From: Acidimicrobiia bacterium
Lineage (GTDB): Bacteria; Actinomycetota; Acidimicrobiia; Acidimicrobiales; Acidimicrobilacustridaceae
Length of the DNA: 64,000 bases
Assembly (NCBI GenBank): GCA_020832495.1
Contig: JAFIEP010000086.1
Span: forward strand, 31,741 to 95,740
Direction of reading: 5' to 3'
Shown here: in pieces, positions 21,704 through 29,702 of the stretch
How positions within the stretch are numbered: position 1 is the first letter of the stretch
How the letters are laid out: each line of letters opens with the position of its first letter
Made by a program: the position numbers and the translations under genes
The notes under the pieces: model-generated
What the model saw: only the letters and a program-made list of their open reading frames with translations
What the model was told of the DNA's origin: nothing
Database searches by the model: none

Positions 21704-22653
21704 TGCTGCGCTCCCTGCTGCTCGTCGGGTTCCGCCACGAGGTCGGTGCCGGCACCGAGCATCGACCACAGCACCGCCATGCGGACGGCCACGCCGTTGC
21801 GCACCTGATCCACCACGGCGAGTTCGGCACGGTCCACCACGTCCCCGGCGATCTCCACCCCGCGGTTCATCGGGCCGGGGTGGAGCACCACGGCGCCGTC
21901 ACGCAATCGGTCGGCGCGGGCATGATCCAGGCCGAAGCGGCGGCTGTACTCGCGCAGGCTGGGCACGAGGTGCTCGGTCATCCGCTCACGCTGCATGCGC
22001 AGCAGGTAGAGGACGTCGACGCTGTCGATCACCCCGTCGAGGTCCTCGGTGACCTTGACCGGCCACCCGTCGAGCGACGGGGGCAGCAGGGTGGCCGGCG
22101 CCACCAGGATCACCTCGGCACCGAGGGTGCTGAAGGCCACCACGTTCGATCGGGCCACCCGGGAGTGGGCGATGTCACCCACGATGGCCACCCGACGTCC
22201 GGCCAGGGACCCGAAGCGACCACGGAGCGTGTAGGCGTCGAGCAACGCCTGGGTGGGGTGCTCGTGCCAGCCGTCGCCAGCGTTCACCACGCTCACGTCG
22301 GTCCAGTCGGTGATGCGCTGGGGCACCCCGGCCGAGCCGTGGCGCACCACCATCGCGTCAACGCCCATGGCGTCGATCGTCTCGATCGTGTCGCGCACAG
22401 ACTCGCCCTTGCGCATCGACGACGACGCCACCGAGAACGTCATGGTGTCGGCACCGAGGCGCTTGGCTGCGGTCTCGAACGACAGCCGGGTACGGGTGGA
22501 GTCCTCGAAGAAGAGCGACACCACGGTGCGGCCGCGCAAGGCCGGCACCTTGGGGATGCGTCGGGCCGAGACCTCGGCGAAGGAGTCGCTGAGGCGGAAC
22601 AACTCCTCGAAGTCGTCGGCATCGAGGTCGGCCACCGACAGCAGGTGCTTCAC
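21700..22653 (-). CDS. pyrB: Aspartate carbamoyltransferase, catalytic subunit
   Basis: Condenses carbamoyl phosphate with aspartate. The carbamoyl-phosphate loop STRTR is at residues 52-56, followed by the SSSMRKGES loop and the NAGDGWHEHPTQALLD segment. The length of 317 residues is typical of the class without a regulatory subunit; no pyrI is present. The GTG start has GGGAGGA about eight bases upstream and follows pyrR after a 16-base gap. Confidence 0.98.
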   Translation of the reverse strand: MKHLLSVADLDADDFEELFRLSDSFAEVSARRIPKVPALRGRTVVSLFFEDSTRTRLSFETAAKRLGADTMTFSVASSSMRKGESVRDTIETIDAMGVDAMVVRHGSAGVPQRITDWTDVSVVNAGDGWHEHPTQALLDAYTLRGRFGSLAGRRVAIVGDIAHSRVARSNVVAFSTLGAEVILVAPATLLPPSLDGWPVKVTEDLDGVIDSVDVLYLLRMQRERMTEHLVPSLREYSRRFGLDHARADRLRDGAVVLHPGPMNRGVEIAGDVVDRAELAVVDQVRNGVAVRMAVLWSMLGAGTDLVAEPDEQQGAQQ

Positions 22654-22669
22654 CGCTCGTCCTCCCGTC

Positions 22670-23239
22670 TCACTTGACCATCTCCCCGAGATCCACGCCG
22701 TCCGGCCCGACGTTCACGACCTCGTCGCGACGGGTGGGCAGGTTCTTGCCCACGTAGTCGGGTCGGATGGGCAGCTCCCGGTGACCCCGGTCCACCATCA
22801 CGGCCAACTGCACCGCCCGCGGGCGACCGAAGTCGGTGAGCGCATCGAGCGCGGCGCGGATGGTGCGCCCGGTGAAGAGCACGTCATCGACCAGCACCAC
22901 CGTCCGGCCGGTCAGGTCGTAGGGGATGTCGGTGGTGGCCTCGGGCAGTACCGGGCGCAAGCCGATGTCGTCGCGGTAGAAGGCCACGTCCAGGGTGCCC
23001 ACCACCACCGACGCACCTTCCTCGATGCGCTCGAGGGCGTCGGCCAGGTTGCGGGCGAGGGGCACCCCGCCGGTCTGCAGCCCCACCAGGAGGACGTCGT
23101 CGATGCCGTGGTTGCGCTCGAGGATCTCATGGGCCATCCGCCACACCGCACGTTCGGTGTCGTCGGAGGTCATCACCCGTGTCCGGGCAACGAAAACGCC
23201 CCCGAAGGGGGGCGTCAGTCTCCGCTCGCGTTCAGCCAC
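22670..23239 (-). CDS. pyrR: PyrR: pyr mRNA-binding regulator and uracil phosphoribosyltransferase
   Basis: First gene of the operon. The type I phosphoribosyltransferase fold has the PRPP loop [17 protein letters not shown] (about residues 114-130) and PyrR-specific [21 protein letters not shown]. The start is uncertain. GTG 23239 has an excellent AGGAAGGA seven bases upstream and gives 189 residues with a 22-residue leader segment, similar to mycobacterial PyrR. ATG 23173 would begin at the conserved core ([10 protein letters not shown]). If GTG 23239 is used, codons about 8-16 coincide with a terminator-like hairpin. A PyrR-binding RNA hairpin lies directly upstream, so the operon is almost certainly autoregulated. 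Confidence 0.95.
   Translation of the reverse strand: MAERERRLTPPFGGVFVARTRVMTSDDTERAVWRMAHEILERNHGIDDVLLVGLQTGGVPLARNLADALERIEEGASVVVGTLDVAFYRDDIGLRPVLPEATTDIPYDLTGRTVVLVDDVLFTGRTIRAALDALTDFGRPRAVQLAVMVDRGHRELPIRPDYVGKNLPTRRDEVVNVGPDGVDLGEMVK
23193..23215 (-). terminator. Terminator-like hairpin at the start of pyrR (probable attenuator)
   Basis: Perfect 8-base-pair GC-rich stem with a CTTC loop, closed by A-T at its base, followed at once by TTTT then CGTT. This is the classical intrinsic-terminator layout. It lies 24-43 bases downstream of the GTG with the good Shine-Dalgarno and 46 bases downstream of the PyrR-binding hairpin. Confidence 0.7.
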
Positions 23240-23260
23240 GCAGTGGTCCTTCCTGTCCGT

Positions 23261-23280
23261 GCGGGCCTCACCGGACCCAC
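23261..23280 (-). promoter_or_regulatory. PyrR-binding RNA hairpin in pyr leader
   Basis: The RNA contains UCCGGUGAGGC, which fits the published PyrR binding-loop consensus UCCNGNGAGGY at every position. It folds as a stem of CC/GG, a bulged U, GGG/CCC, U-G and G-C, with loop GGUGA, matching the known bulged-stem architecture. The Shine-Dalgarno of GTG 23239 begins six bases after it. An alternative pairing of GGUCC with the GGACC that ends the Shine-Dalgarno region would hide that ribosome site. Confidence 0.8.
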
Positions 23281-23297
23281 TTCACGGTCAGATGCGA

Positions 23298-23303
23298 ACC
23301 GTA
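23298..23303 (-). promoter_or_regulatory. -10 box of the pyr operon
   Basis: TACGGT on the minus strand, about 12 bases before the PyrR-binding hairpin, so the hairpin would be near the 5' end of the mRNA. TTCGCA lies 18 bases upstream as a weak -35. Confidence 0.5.
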
Positions 23304-23355
23304 GCACCGCCCGGGCACCGGTGCGAACGTCGCCGACGTCGCCCGAGCGGTCGAC

Positions 23356-23769
23356 CTAGGGCTGCTCGTCGGGCCGCACGTCGCGGGCCACGGCGGCGAG
23401 GATGCCGTTCACGAAGCGGGGCGAGTCGTCGGTGGAGTAGGTCTTGGCCAACTCCACCGCCTCGTCGATCACCACCGCCGTCGGCACGTCGTCGCAGGCC
23501 AGCAACTCGAAGCTGGCCACCCGCAGCACGGCGCGGTCCAACCAGGCCATGCGCTCCACACTCCACCCTCGCGCGTGACGGCCCAGGAGGGCATCGAGGT
23601 CGCCGAGGCGGTCGTCGACCCCTTCCACCAGCCGGATCGTGTAGTCGTCGGGAGCGATGGGCAACGCGGCAAGGGCCTCGCTGGCCGACACGGCGCGGGC
23701 GTCCGCCTCGTACAACAGGTGCACCGCCCGCTCCCTGGCGTCGGACCGGCCGGCGGTCAGCGGGTCCAT
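23356..23769 (-). CDS. nusB: Transcription antitermination factor NusB
   Basis: All-helical RNA-binding protein that works with NusE/S10 in rRNA transcription. At 137 residues it shows ARERAVHLLYEAD near the N-terminus and the C-terminal signature VVIDEAVELAKTYSTDDSPRFVNGILAAVAR, which together are diagnostic. The ATG lies 39 bases after efp, and no separate promoter is evident, so efp-nusB is probably one transcript. It is followed by the promoter and leader of the pyr operon. Confidence 0.96.
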   Translation of the reverse strand: MDPLTAGRSDARERAVHLLYEADARAVSASEALAALPIAPDDYTIRLVEGVDDRLGDLDALLGRHARGWSVERMAWLDRAVLRVASFELLACDDVPTAVVIDEAVELAKTYSTDDSPRFVNGILAAVARDVRPDEQP

Positions 23770-23808
23770 GTGACCACGTGGCCCCGGCGGTCGGCCGTGG
23801 CGCCGCCC

Positions 23809-24372
23809 TCAAGCACGGGTGAGGTACTCGCCGCTGCGGGTGTCGACCTTGATGCGCTGGCCCACGTCGACGAACAACGGCACCTGCACCACGAGTCCTG
23901 TCTCGAGCGTGGCCGGCTTGCGGGCGCCCGACACCCGATCACCCTGGATCCCGGGCTCGGTCTCGGCCACCGTCAGCTCCACGGCAGGCGGAAGATCGAC
24001 GCCGACGATGTCGTCGCCGTGCAGGTTCAGCACGGCGTTGGCGTTCTCCACGAGGTAGTCGGCCGCCACACCGAGCGTCTCGGGGGTCAACGTCGTCTGG
24101 TCGTAGGTGGTGTTGTCCATGAACACGTAGTCGCTACCGTCCCGGTAGAGGAACTGCATCTCGCGCTTGTCGATGATGGCCCGTTCCACCTTCTCGTCGG
24201 CACGGAAGGTGCGCTCCACCACGGCCCCGGTGCGGGTGTTCTTGAGCGTCGTGCGCACGAAGGCGCCTCCCTTGCCCGGCTTGACGTGTTGGAACTCGAC
24301 GACGTCGAACAGGTTCGAGTCCAATTCGAGCGTCATGCCGTTCTTGAGGTCGTTGGTGCTGATGGTGGGCAT
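23809..24372 (-). CDS. efp: Translation elongation factor P
   Basis: Relieves ribosome stalling at polyproline. Three beta-barrel domains; the domain I loop reads KPGKGGAF with Lys34 at the tip, the residue modified in many bacteria. The family signature near the C-terminus is SGARKPATLETGLVVQVPLFVDVGQ. From ATG 24372 it has 187 residues, with GGAG five bases upstream; a six-codon upstream extension is possible but does not align. No modification enzyme gene is in the window. Confidence 0.97.
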   Translation of the reverse strand: MPTISTNDLKNGMTLELDSNLFDVVEFQHVKPGKGGAFVRTTLKNTRTGAVVERTFRADEKVERAIIDKREMQFLYRDGSDYVFMDNTTYDQTTLTPETLGVAADYLVENANAVLNLHGDDIVGVDLPPAVELTVAETEPGIQGDRVSGARKPATLETGLVVQVPLFVDVGQRIKVDTRSGEYLTRA

Positions 24373-24423
24373 GGGGGCTCCGGGGATCATCTCGGGAGGC
24401 CGCCGAGCGCGTCGGCTCGGGCC

Positions 24424-25587
24424 TCAGGGGTGGGGGACGCGGGGTGTGGACGTGAGCCGCCGACAGCCGTCGTCGGTGACGACGACGATGTCCTCGATGC
24501 GAACCCCGCCGTGCGGCGGCAGGTAGACCCCGGGCTCGACGGTCACCACGTAACCGGTGGCGAGCGTAGCATCGACCGTCCCGGCCACCCGCGGGGCCTC
24601 GTGGATGTCGAGACCCACGCCGTGACCGGTGGAGTGCACGAAGGCATCGGACCAACCGGCCTCGTCGATGACGGCGCGGCAGGCCTTGTCCACCTCGGCC
24701 ACCGTGGCACCGGCGCGCACCGCGGCCACGCCGGCGGCCTGCGCTGCCTCGACCACCTCCCACATGCGCCGCTGCAGCGCGGTGGGCTCGCCCACCCAGA
24801 AGGTGCGGGTCATGTCGGAGTGGTAGCCGTCGACCATGGCGCCGAAGTCGCAGACCACCAGGTCGCCGTCGGTGATCCGCCGGTTCGACGGCCGAGCGTG
24901 CGGCTTGGCGCCGTTCGGGCCGGCGGCCACGATCGTCTCGAACGACAGATCCGCCGCACCCAGGCGGCGCATCTCGGTGTCGAGTTCGAGGCCGAACTCG
25001 GCCTCGGTGGGCTCGTCGAGTAGGCGCCCACGCACCCGGGTGAGCGCCACATCGGCAATGGCGCAGGCCAACTCGATCCGCTGCACTTCACCGGCGTCCT
25101 TCACCAGGCGCAGTTGCTCGACCAACTCGCCGGTGGGGACCAGTGACGCGTCGGGGAACCACTCCGAGTCGAACGTCTGCACCCGGGCCCACGTGACGTC
25201 CCCGGCCTCGAGACCCACCCGGGCCGCACCGCCGGCGGCTGCGGCCACGGCCTCGCGCTGGCCGTCGGCGGTGGCAGGGATCTCGACGCGCACCTCGGCG
25301 CCACCCTGGGCGATCTCGTCGGCCGCCTGGGTGCGGTAACGGCCGTCGGAGACGAACAGCGCCTCGTCGCCACCCACCCACAACAACCCGGCCGAGCCGG
25401 TGAACCCACAGAGGTAGCGGATGTTGGTCAGCGACGTGACCAGGAGCCCGTCACACTCGGCCTCCGCCATGGCTTGGCGCAGGCGCGGGAGGCGCCCGGC
25501 GATGTCCATGGGGTCGAGGTCGCCCAGACGGGCGGTCAACTCGTCGACGGAGAGTTCGTGGTGGGACGGATCAGCGGCGATGGTCAT
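24424..25587 (-). CDS. pepP: Xaa-Pro aminopeptidase (M24B)
   Basis: Metallopeptidase of the pita-bread fold that removes N-terminal residues preceding proline. The creatinase-like N-terminal domain covers about residues 30-155. The catalytic domain shows all five metal ligands: Asp and Asp in DFGAMVDGYHSDMTRTF, His in HSTGHGVGLDIHE, Glu in TVEPGVYLP and Glu in GVRIEDIV. It is 387 residues from ATG 25587, which overlaps the aroQ stop by one base (TGATG). The location between aroQ and efp is the same as in mycobacteria. It could equally be named pepQ; substrate preference is not visible. Confidence 0.93.
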   Translation of the reverse strand: MTIAADPSHHELSVDELTARLGDLDPMDIAGRLPRLRQAMAEAECDGLLVTSLTNIRYLCGFTGSAGLLWVGGDEALFVSDGRYRTQAADEIAQGGAEVRVEIPATADGQREAVAAAAGGAARVGLEAGDVTWARVQTFDSEWFPDASLVPTGELVEQLRLVKDAGEVQRIELACAIADVALTRVRGRLLDEPTEAEFGLELDTEMRRLGAADLSFETIVAAGPNGAKPHARPSNRRITDGDLVVCDFGAMVDGYHSDMTRTFWVGEPTALQRRMWEVVEAAQAAGVAAVRAGATVAEVDKACRAVIDEAGWSDAFVHSTGHGVGLDIHEAPRVAGTVDATLATGYVVTVEPGVYLPPHGGVRIEDIVVVTDDGCRRLTSTPRVPHP

Positions 25588-26066
25588 CAGGTCTCCTCTG
25601 CCAGGCCCAGCAGGCCGGCCACGGCGCGCACGGCCAGTACGTAGCCCGCTGCCCCCAACCCAGAGATGGTGCCGGTGGCCACCGGGGCGACCACCGAGGT
25701 GTGGCGCCACGCCTCCCGTCGCTGGGGGTTCGACAGGTGCACCTCCAGAATCGGCCCGTCGAAGGCCGCCAGGGCGTCGTGCAGCCCCCACGCGTAGTGG
25801 GTGAAGGCACCGGGGTTGATGACGACGGCGTCCACCTCGCTGCGAGCAGCGTGCACGGCGTCGATGAGCACACCCTCGTGGTTCGACTGCACGTGGTCGA
25901 GGTCCACTCCGTAGCGGGCCGCCTCGGCGGCAGCTTCCTCCACGATCTGCGCCAGGGTGGTCGTCCCGTAGACAGCCGGCTCGCGTTCGCCCAGGAGATT
26001 CAGGTTCGGGCCGGACAACAACCGGAGCCGACCGTGCTGTAGCTGGGGGACGCCGGTGCCACTCAT
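25587..26066 (-). CDS. aroQ: 3-dehydroquinate dehydratase, type II
   Basis: Third step of the shikimate pathway. The small type II enzyme has 159 residues, with GPNLNLLGEREPAVYG (active-site Asn/Arg/Tyr), QSNHEG, the INPGAFTHYAW loop and EVHLSN. The start overlaps the aroB stop (ATGA). The mid-operon position between aroB and pepP fits a coordinated chorismate operon. Confidence 0.97.
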   Translation of the reverse strand: MSGTGVPQLQHGRLRLLSGPNLNLLGEREPAVYGTTTLAQIVEEAAAEAARYGVDLDHVQSNHEGVLIDAVHAARSEVDAVVINPGAFTHYAWGLHDALAAFDGPILEVHLSNPQRREAWRHTSVVAPVATGTISGLGAAGYVLAVRAVAGLLGLAEET

Positions 26067-27067
26067 GGCCGCACCGCCTCGAGGGCTGAGCGCACCGCCG
26101 ACTCGTCGACGGGGGCCACCACCTCGGGTCCGTGGGGGCCGTCGAGGACGAAGGTCAAGCCGTCGGTGGCCTTCTTGTCACGACCCATGAGCACGATCAG
26201 CTCATCGGCATCGGCGCCTGGGGGCAGGGTGGCGGGCAGGTCATAGGTGGCCACCACCCGCCGGTGTTCCTCCACCCGGTCGGAGTCGATCCGCCCGAGG
26301 GTGTGTGCCAGCTCGGCGGCGAACACCAGGCCCACGGCCACGGCCTCGCCGTGACGCAGGTCGTAGCGTCCGGCGGTCTCGAGCGCATGCGCCAGCGTGT
26401 GGCCGTAATTGAGCAGCGCCCGCCGGCCGCCCTCGCGCTCGTCGGCGGCCACCACATCGGCCTTCAGTTGCACGCAGGCCGCCACCCGCTCGTCGAGTGG
26501 CAGGGCGTCGAGGTCACCGCCACCCAGGAAGTGGTACTTGGCCAGCTCACCGAGTCCTGATCGCAACTCTCGTGGCGGCAGGGTGGCCAGCACCTCGGTG
26601 TCGCACAGCACGGCGCTCGGCTGCCAGAAGGCACCCACGAGGTTCTTGCCCTCGGGCAGGTTGACCCCCGTCTTGCCCCCGATGGCCGCGTCGATCTGCC
26701 CCAGCAGGGTGGTGGACACGTAGACCACCGACACCCCCCGGTGATAGACGGCAGCGGCGAAGCCGGCCACGTCGGTGACCAGGCCACCGCCGACGGCGAC
26801 CACCACGTCGGACCGGGTGAGACCCCAGCGTGCCCACGAACGGCACAGGTCCTCCACAGTGGCCAGCGACTTGGCCTGCTCACCGTCGTCGATGACGCAG
26901 GTGAGGTGTTCACAGCCCGGATCGACGTCGACGCCCACCGACGCCTGGGTGACCACCACGGCGCGAGCCGCCGCAGGCGGCACCACCGACGCCAGCTCAT
27001 GGCGTGCGCCGGCGCCCACGAACACCGGGTAGGTGCGCTCACCGAGAGGTACGGCCAGCTCGATCAC
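26063..27067 (-). CDS. aroB: 3-dehydroquinate synthase
   Basis: Converts DAHP to dehydroquinate using NAD and a divalent metal. The nucleotide-binding GGGLVTDVAGFAAAVYHRG is at about residues 92-110, followed by the substrate loop STTLLGQIDAAIGGKTGVNLPEGKN. Metal ligands include the Glu in SGLGELAKYHF, the His in NYGHTLAHALE and the His in RHGEAVAVG. The 334-residue length is normal. It has a GTG start overlapping the aroK stop (GTGA). Confidence 0.97.
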   Translation of the reverse strand: MIELAVPLGERTYPVFVGAGARHELASVVPPAAARAVVVTQASVGVDVDPGCEHLTCVIDDGEQAKSLATVEDLCRSWARWGLTRSDVVVAVGGGLVTDVAGFAAAVYHRGVSVVYVSTTLLGQIDAAIGGKTGVNLPEGKNLVGAFWQPSAVLCDTEVLATLPPRELRSGLGELAKYHFLGGGDLDALPLDERVAACVQLKADVVAADEREGGRRALLNYGHTLAHALETAGRYDLRHGEAVAVGLVFAAELAHTLGRIDSDRVEEHRRVVATYDLPATLPPGADADELIVLMGRDKKATDGLTFVLDGPHGPEVVAPVDESAVRSALEAVRP

Positions 27068-27663
27068 GGCTGCACCACCCCGAGACGCAGGATGCGATCG
27101 ACCACGTCGTCCACCTCGAGACCGTCGGTGTCGACCACCGCAGCGGCCACCGAGTGATAGAGCACCTCGCGCTCGGCGGCCAGGCGGGCGACGGCGGGCT
27201 CGACCGGCGACGTGGGCTCGGCCCGGGTCCCGGGGGCGGCGCCGTTGCCGCCAGCCGTCGGATCGGGTCGCAGGAGCGGTCGATCGGCGGGGTCACCATC
27301 GAGGCGCGCCACCAAGGTAGGCACCTGGGCCCGCAGCCACACGGCCAGACCTTCCCGCTCGAGCAGCGCCCGGTTGGTCGCGTCGGTGACGACGCCGCCG
27401 CCGGTGGCCACCACGGCGTTGCGCCCGTCGGCGAGGACGTCGGCCAAGGCCTGGCGCTCGGCGGCGCGGAAGGTGGCCTCGCCGTGGCGATCGAACACCT
27501 CGGCCACGGTGGCACCGAGGCGCTCCTCCACCAGCTCGTCGAGATCAACGAAGGGGCGGTCGCAGCGCTCGGCCAGTCGCCGGCCGACGCTGGACTTCCC
27601 CGACCCCATCATGCCGACCAGCACCAGCGGGCCATCGGGCAGGGAGGCGGCGGTCTCAGGCAC
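27064..27663 (-). CDS. aroK: Shikimate kinase with an enlarged lid
   Basis: Phosphorylates shikimate. It has P-loop GMMGSGKSSVG (about residues 16-26), shikimate-binding FVDLDELVEERLG and FRAAER, and ATGGGVV (about 78-84). The lid region after DRPLL contains an insert of about 20 Gly/Ala/Pro/Thr-rich residues before ARLAAEREVLYHSVA, longer than in typical 165-180-residue enzymes; total length 199. GTG 27663 overlaps the aroC end by eight bases. The frame is open far upstream in aroC but aligns only from here. Confidence 0.95.
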   Translation of the reverse strand: MPETAASLPDGPLVLVGMMGSGKSSVGRRLAERCDRPFVDLDELVEERLGATVAEVFDRHGEATFRAAERQALADVLADGRNAVVATGGGVVTDATNRALLEREGLAVWLRAQVPTLVARLDGDPADRPLLRPDPTAGGNGAAPGTRAEPTSPVEPAVARLAAEREVLYHSVAAAVVDTDGLEVDDVVDRILRLGVVQP

Positions 27664-28894
27664 GGAACGCCTCGTCGGGATCCCAGTTGAAGGCGACGTC
27701 GTCCACGGCGTCGGTCGTGGCCTGGGCCTGCTCGGCGACCTGGCGAGCGAAGCCCGCCGCGTTGCGGCGCAGCTCCCCCACCGAGTCGCCACCGAACTTC
27801 CGCAGCGCCTCCGAGGCCACCACCAGGGCACACATGGTCTCGGCCACCACCCCGAGCGCGGGTACCGCGGTGACGTCGGTGCGCTCGCGGAACGACACCG
27901 TGGCCTCCTTGGTGGCGGTGTCGACCGTTCCCAGGACAGGTCGGTTGAGGGTGGCCAGCGGCTTCATCGACACGCGGGCCACCAGGGGCCCACCGGTGCT
28001 GATGCCCCCTTCGAGGCCGCCGGCGCGCGTCGTGGCTCGCACGTAGCGTCCGTCGGCCTCGTCCCAGCCGATGGCGTCGTGGGCCACCGAGCCACGCTGG
28101 GCAGCCAACGCCACCCCGGCCCCGAGCTCTACCGCCTTGACCGCCTGGATGCTCATGAAGGCCTGCGCCAGGAGCCCGTCGAGCTTGCGATCCCAGTGGA
28201 CGTGGCTCCCCAACCCGACCGGCACCCCGTGGGCCACCACCTCGACGGTGCCACCCAGCGAATCACCGTCGCGAGCGGCAGCCTTGATGGCGTCGACCAT
28301 GGCCGCCTCGGCCTCAGGATGCACACAGCGCACCTCGGAGGCGTCGATGCGCTCGAGAGCCCCGGGCTCGGGGCCCGCCATGTCATCGGGCACGGCGGCG
28401 TCGCCGATGCGCACCACGTGGCTCAGGATCGACACCCCCAACTCGGCCAGCAGCGCCTTGGCCAGCGCGCCGGCTGCCACCCGGGCGGCCGTCTCGCGAG
28501 CCGACGCCCGCTCGAGCACGTTGCGCGCATCGTCGAAGCCGTACTTCTGCATGCCGGCCAGATCGGCGTGACCCGGTCGGGGCTTGGTCAGTGGCGCCTC
28601 GGTGCGACCGGGCGCCGGGTCCATCTCGGCATTCCACTTCCCGCGCTCCCACTCGCTGTTGCCGATCTCCACCGCCACTGGAGAGCCGAGGGTGCGGCCG
28701 TGGCGAACACCGGCCAGGAGGGTGACCTCGTCGGCCTCGAAGCGCATGCGCGGCCCGCGGCCGAACCCCAGGCGGCGTCGGGCCAATTCGTCGGCGATCT
28801 GCGCGACGGTGATGGGCAGGCCTGCCGGCAGGCCTTCGACGATGACCACCAGGCCACGGCCATGGGACTCGCCGGCGGTGAGGAAGCGGAGCAC
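27656..28894 (-). CDS. aroC: Chorismate synthase
   Basis: FMN-dependent last common step of aromatic biosynthesis. It shows GESHGRGLVVIVEGLP at the N-terminus, RPGHADLAGMQKYGFDDARNVLERASARETAARVAAGALAK in the middle (family signatures) and GGISTGGPLVARVSMKP later. The length of 412 residues is standard for Actinobacteria. GTG 28894 is six bases after TAGATT, so aroC likely heads a leaderless aroC-aroK-aroB-aroQ-pepP transcript. Confidence 0.97.
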   Translation of the reverse strand: MLRFLTAGESHGRGLVVIVEGLPAGLPITVAQIADELARRRLGFGRGPRMRFEADEVTLLAGVRHGRTLGSPVAVEIGNSEWERGKWNAEMDPAPGRTEAPLTKPRPGHADLAGMQKYGFDDARNVLERASARETAARVAAGALAKALLAELGVSILSHVVRIGDAAVPDDMAGPEPGALERIDASEVRCVHPEAEAAMVDAIKAAARDGDSLGGTVEVVAHGVPVGLGSHVHWDRKLDGLLAQAFMSIQAVKAVELGAGVALAAQRGSVAHDAIGWDEADGRYVRATTRAGGLEGGISTGGPLVARVSMKPLATLNRPVLGTVDTATKEATVSFRERTDVTAVPALGVVAETMCALVVASEALRKFGGDSVGELRRNAAGFARQVAEQAQATTDAVDDVAFNWDPDEAFRA

Positions 28895-28900
28895 CCCTGC

Positions 28901-28906
28901 AATCTA
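28901..28906 (-). promoter_or_regulatory. Leaderless-type -10 box of the aroC operon
   Basis: TAGATT, six bases, then the aroC GTG. Confidence 0.6.
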
Positions 28907-28945
28907 CCGGCGTCGGACGACCCGGCCCGAACCGGATCCGGGGGC

Positions 28946-29680
28946 TCAGATCGTGAGGGTGGTGAGCGACGGGTACACGAACACCACGGTCAGCGCGCCG
29001 GCGACGAGGAACGGCCCCAGAGCGAACCAGCGTCGGGGGCGGGATCGGCGCTCTTCGATGGGCACCCGCACCGTGTAGACGATGCGATCCACGATGCCGT
29101 ACACCGAGGCCAGCAGCACCCCGATCATCAGTGCGTAGAGCACCAGCCCCACCGCTTGCAGGCCGTCGGGCGCCAACCACCCGAGGTACAACCCCATGAC
29201 GCCGCCGGCCTTCACGTCGCCGAAGCCCATCCCGATCAACCACCCGACGCCCAAGCAGACGACCCACACGGCACCGCCGGCCAGCGCCCACCGGATACGC
29301 GCTGGTTCGTCCATGAGCAGCGAGCCGCCGACCACGATGGTGAAGATGACGACGTACAGCGGCGCCACGATGGCGTCGGGTAGTCGTTGCACGCGGATGT
29401 CCACCACGGCGAGCGGGACCAGACCCACCACCAGCGCCAGCGCCCCGAGCAGGTAGGGCAACGGCTGATCGGCGAACCGCCAGCCGCAGGCCACGAACAG
29501 CGCCGTGGTGGTCAGGCTGATCACCAGTTGGTGCTCGTCGGGCCGCCAGCCGGGCCACGGACGAACCAGGTTCTCGCGGTCGGGCACCCGCGTGGCCAAG
29601 ACTCCGGCGAACCAGCCGGCCGGCAGCGACACGACGGCGCACACCAGCGCCAACACCGACGCCTCGGGGGTGATCACCAC
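28946..29680 (-). CDS. A24-family prepilin peptidase-like membrane protease
   Basis: Polytopic aspartyl protease of the prepilin peptidase/TadV type, 244 residues with about seven hydrophobic segments. The two catalytic Asp are in VVDIRVQRLPDA (about residue 93) and GMGFGDVKAGG (the GxGD motif, about residue 154). The N-terminal Cys-x2-Cys methylase domain of PilD is absent, as in reduced actinobacterial forms. No pilin gene is nearby. In mycobacteria a similar gene also sits between aroE and aroC, so the position is conserved. It follows the DUF4388 gene by 22 bases and has a GTG start. Confidence 0.88.
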   Translation of the reverse strand: MVITPEASVLALVCAVVSLPAGWFAGVLATRVPDRENLVRPWPGWRPDEHQLVISLTTTALFVACGWRFADQPLPYLLGALALVVGLVPLAVVDIRVQRLPDAIVAPLYVVIFTIVVGGSLLMDEPARIRWALAGGAVWVVCLGVGWLIGMGFGDVKAGGVMGLYLGWLAPDGLQAVGLVLYALMIGVLLASVYGIVDRIVYTVRVPIEERRSRPRRWFALGPFLVAGALTVVFVYPSLTTLTI

Positions 29681-29702
29681 GACGGCTCGACCGTCGGAGT
29701 GC

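Noticed and set aside
23173..23239. Treating GTG 23239 as a separate leader peptide of pyrR
   Set aside because: There is no stop between it and the pyrR core, so it is one frame. It remains only an alternative start; see the pyr leader finding.
27212..29383. Long plus-strand frame opposite aroK-aroC and the prepilin peptidase
   Set aside because: Antisense shadow of certain genes.
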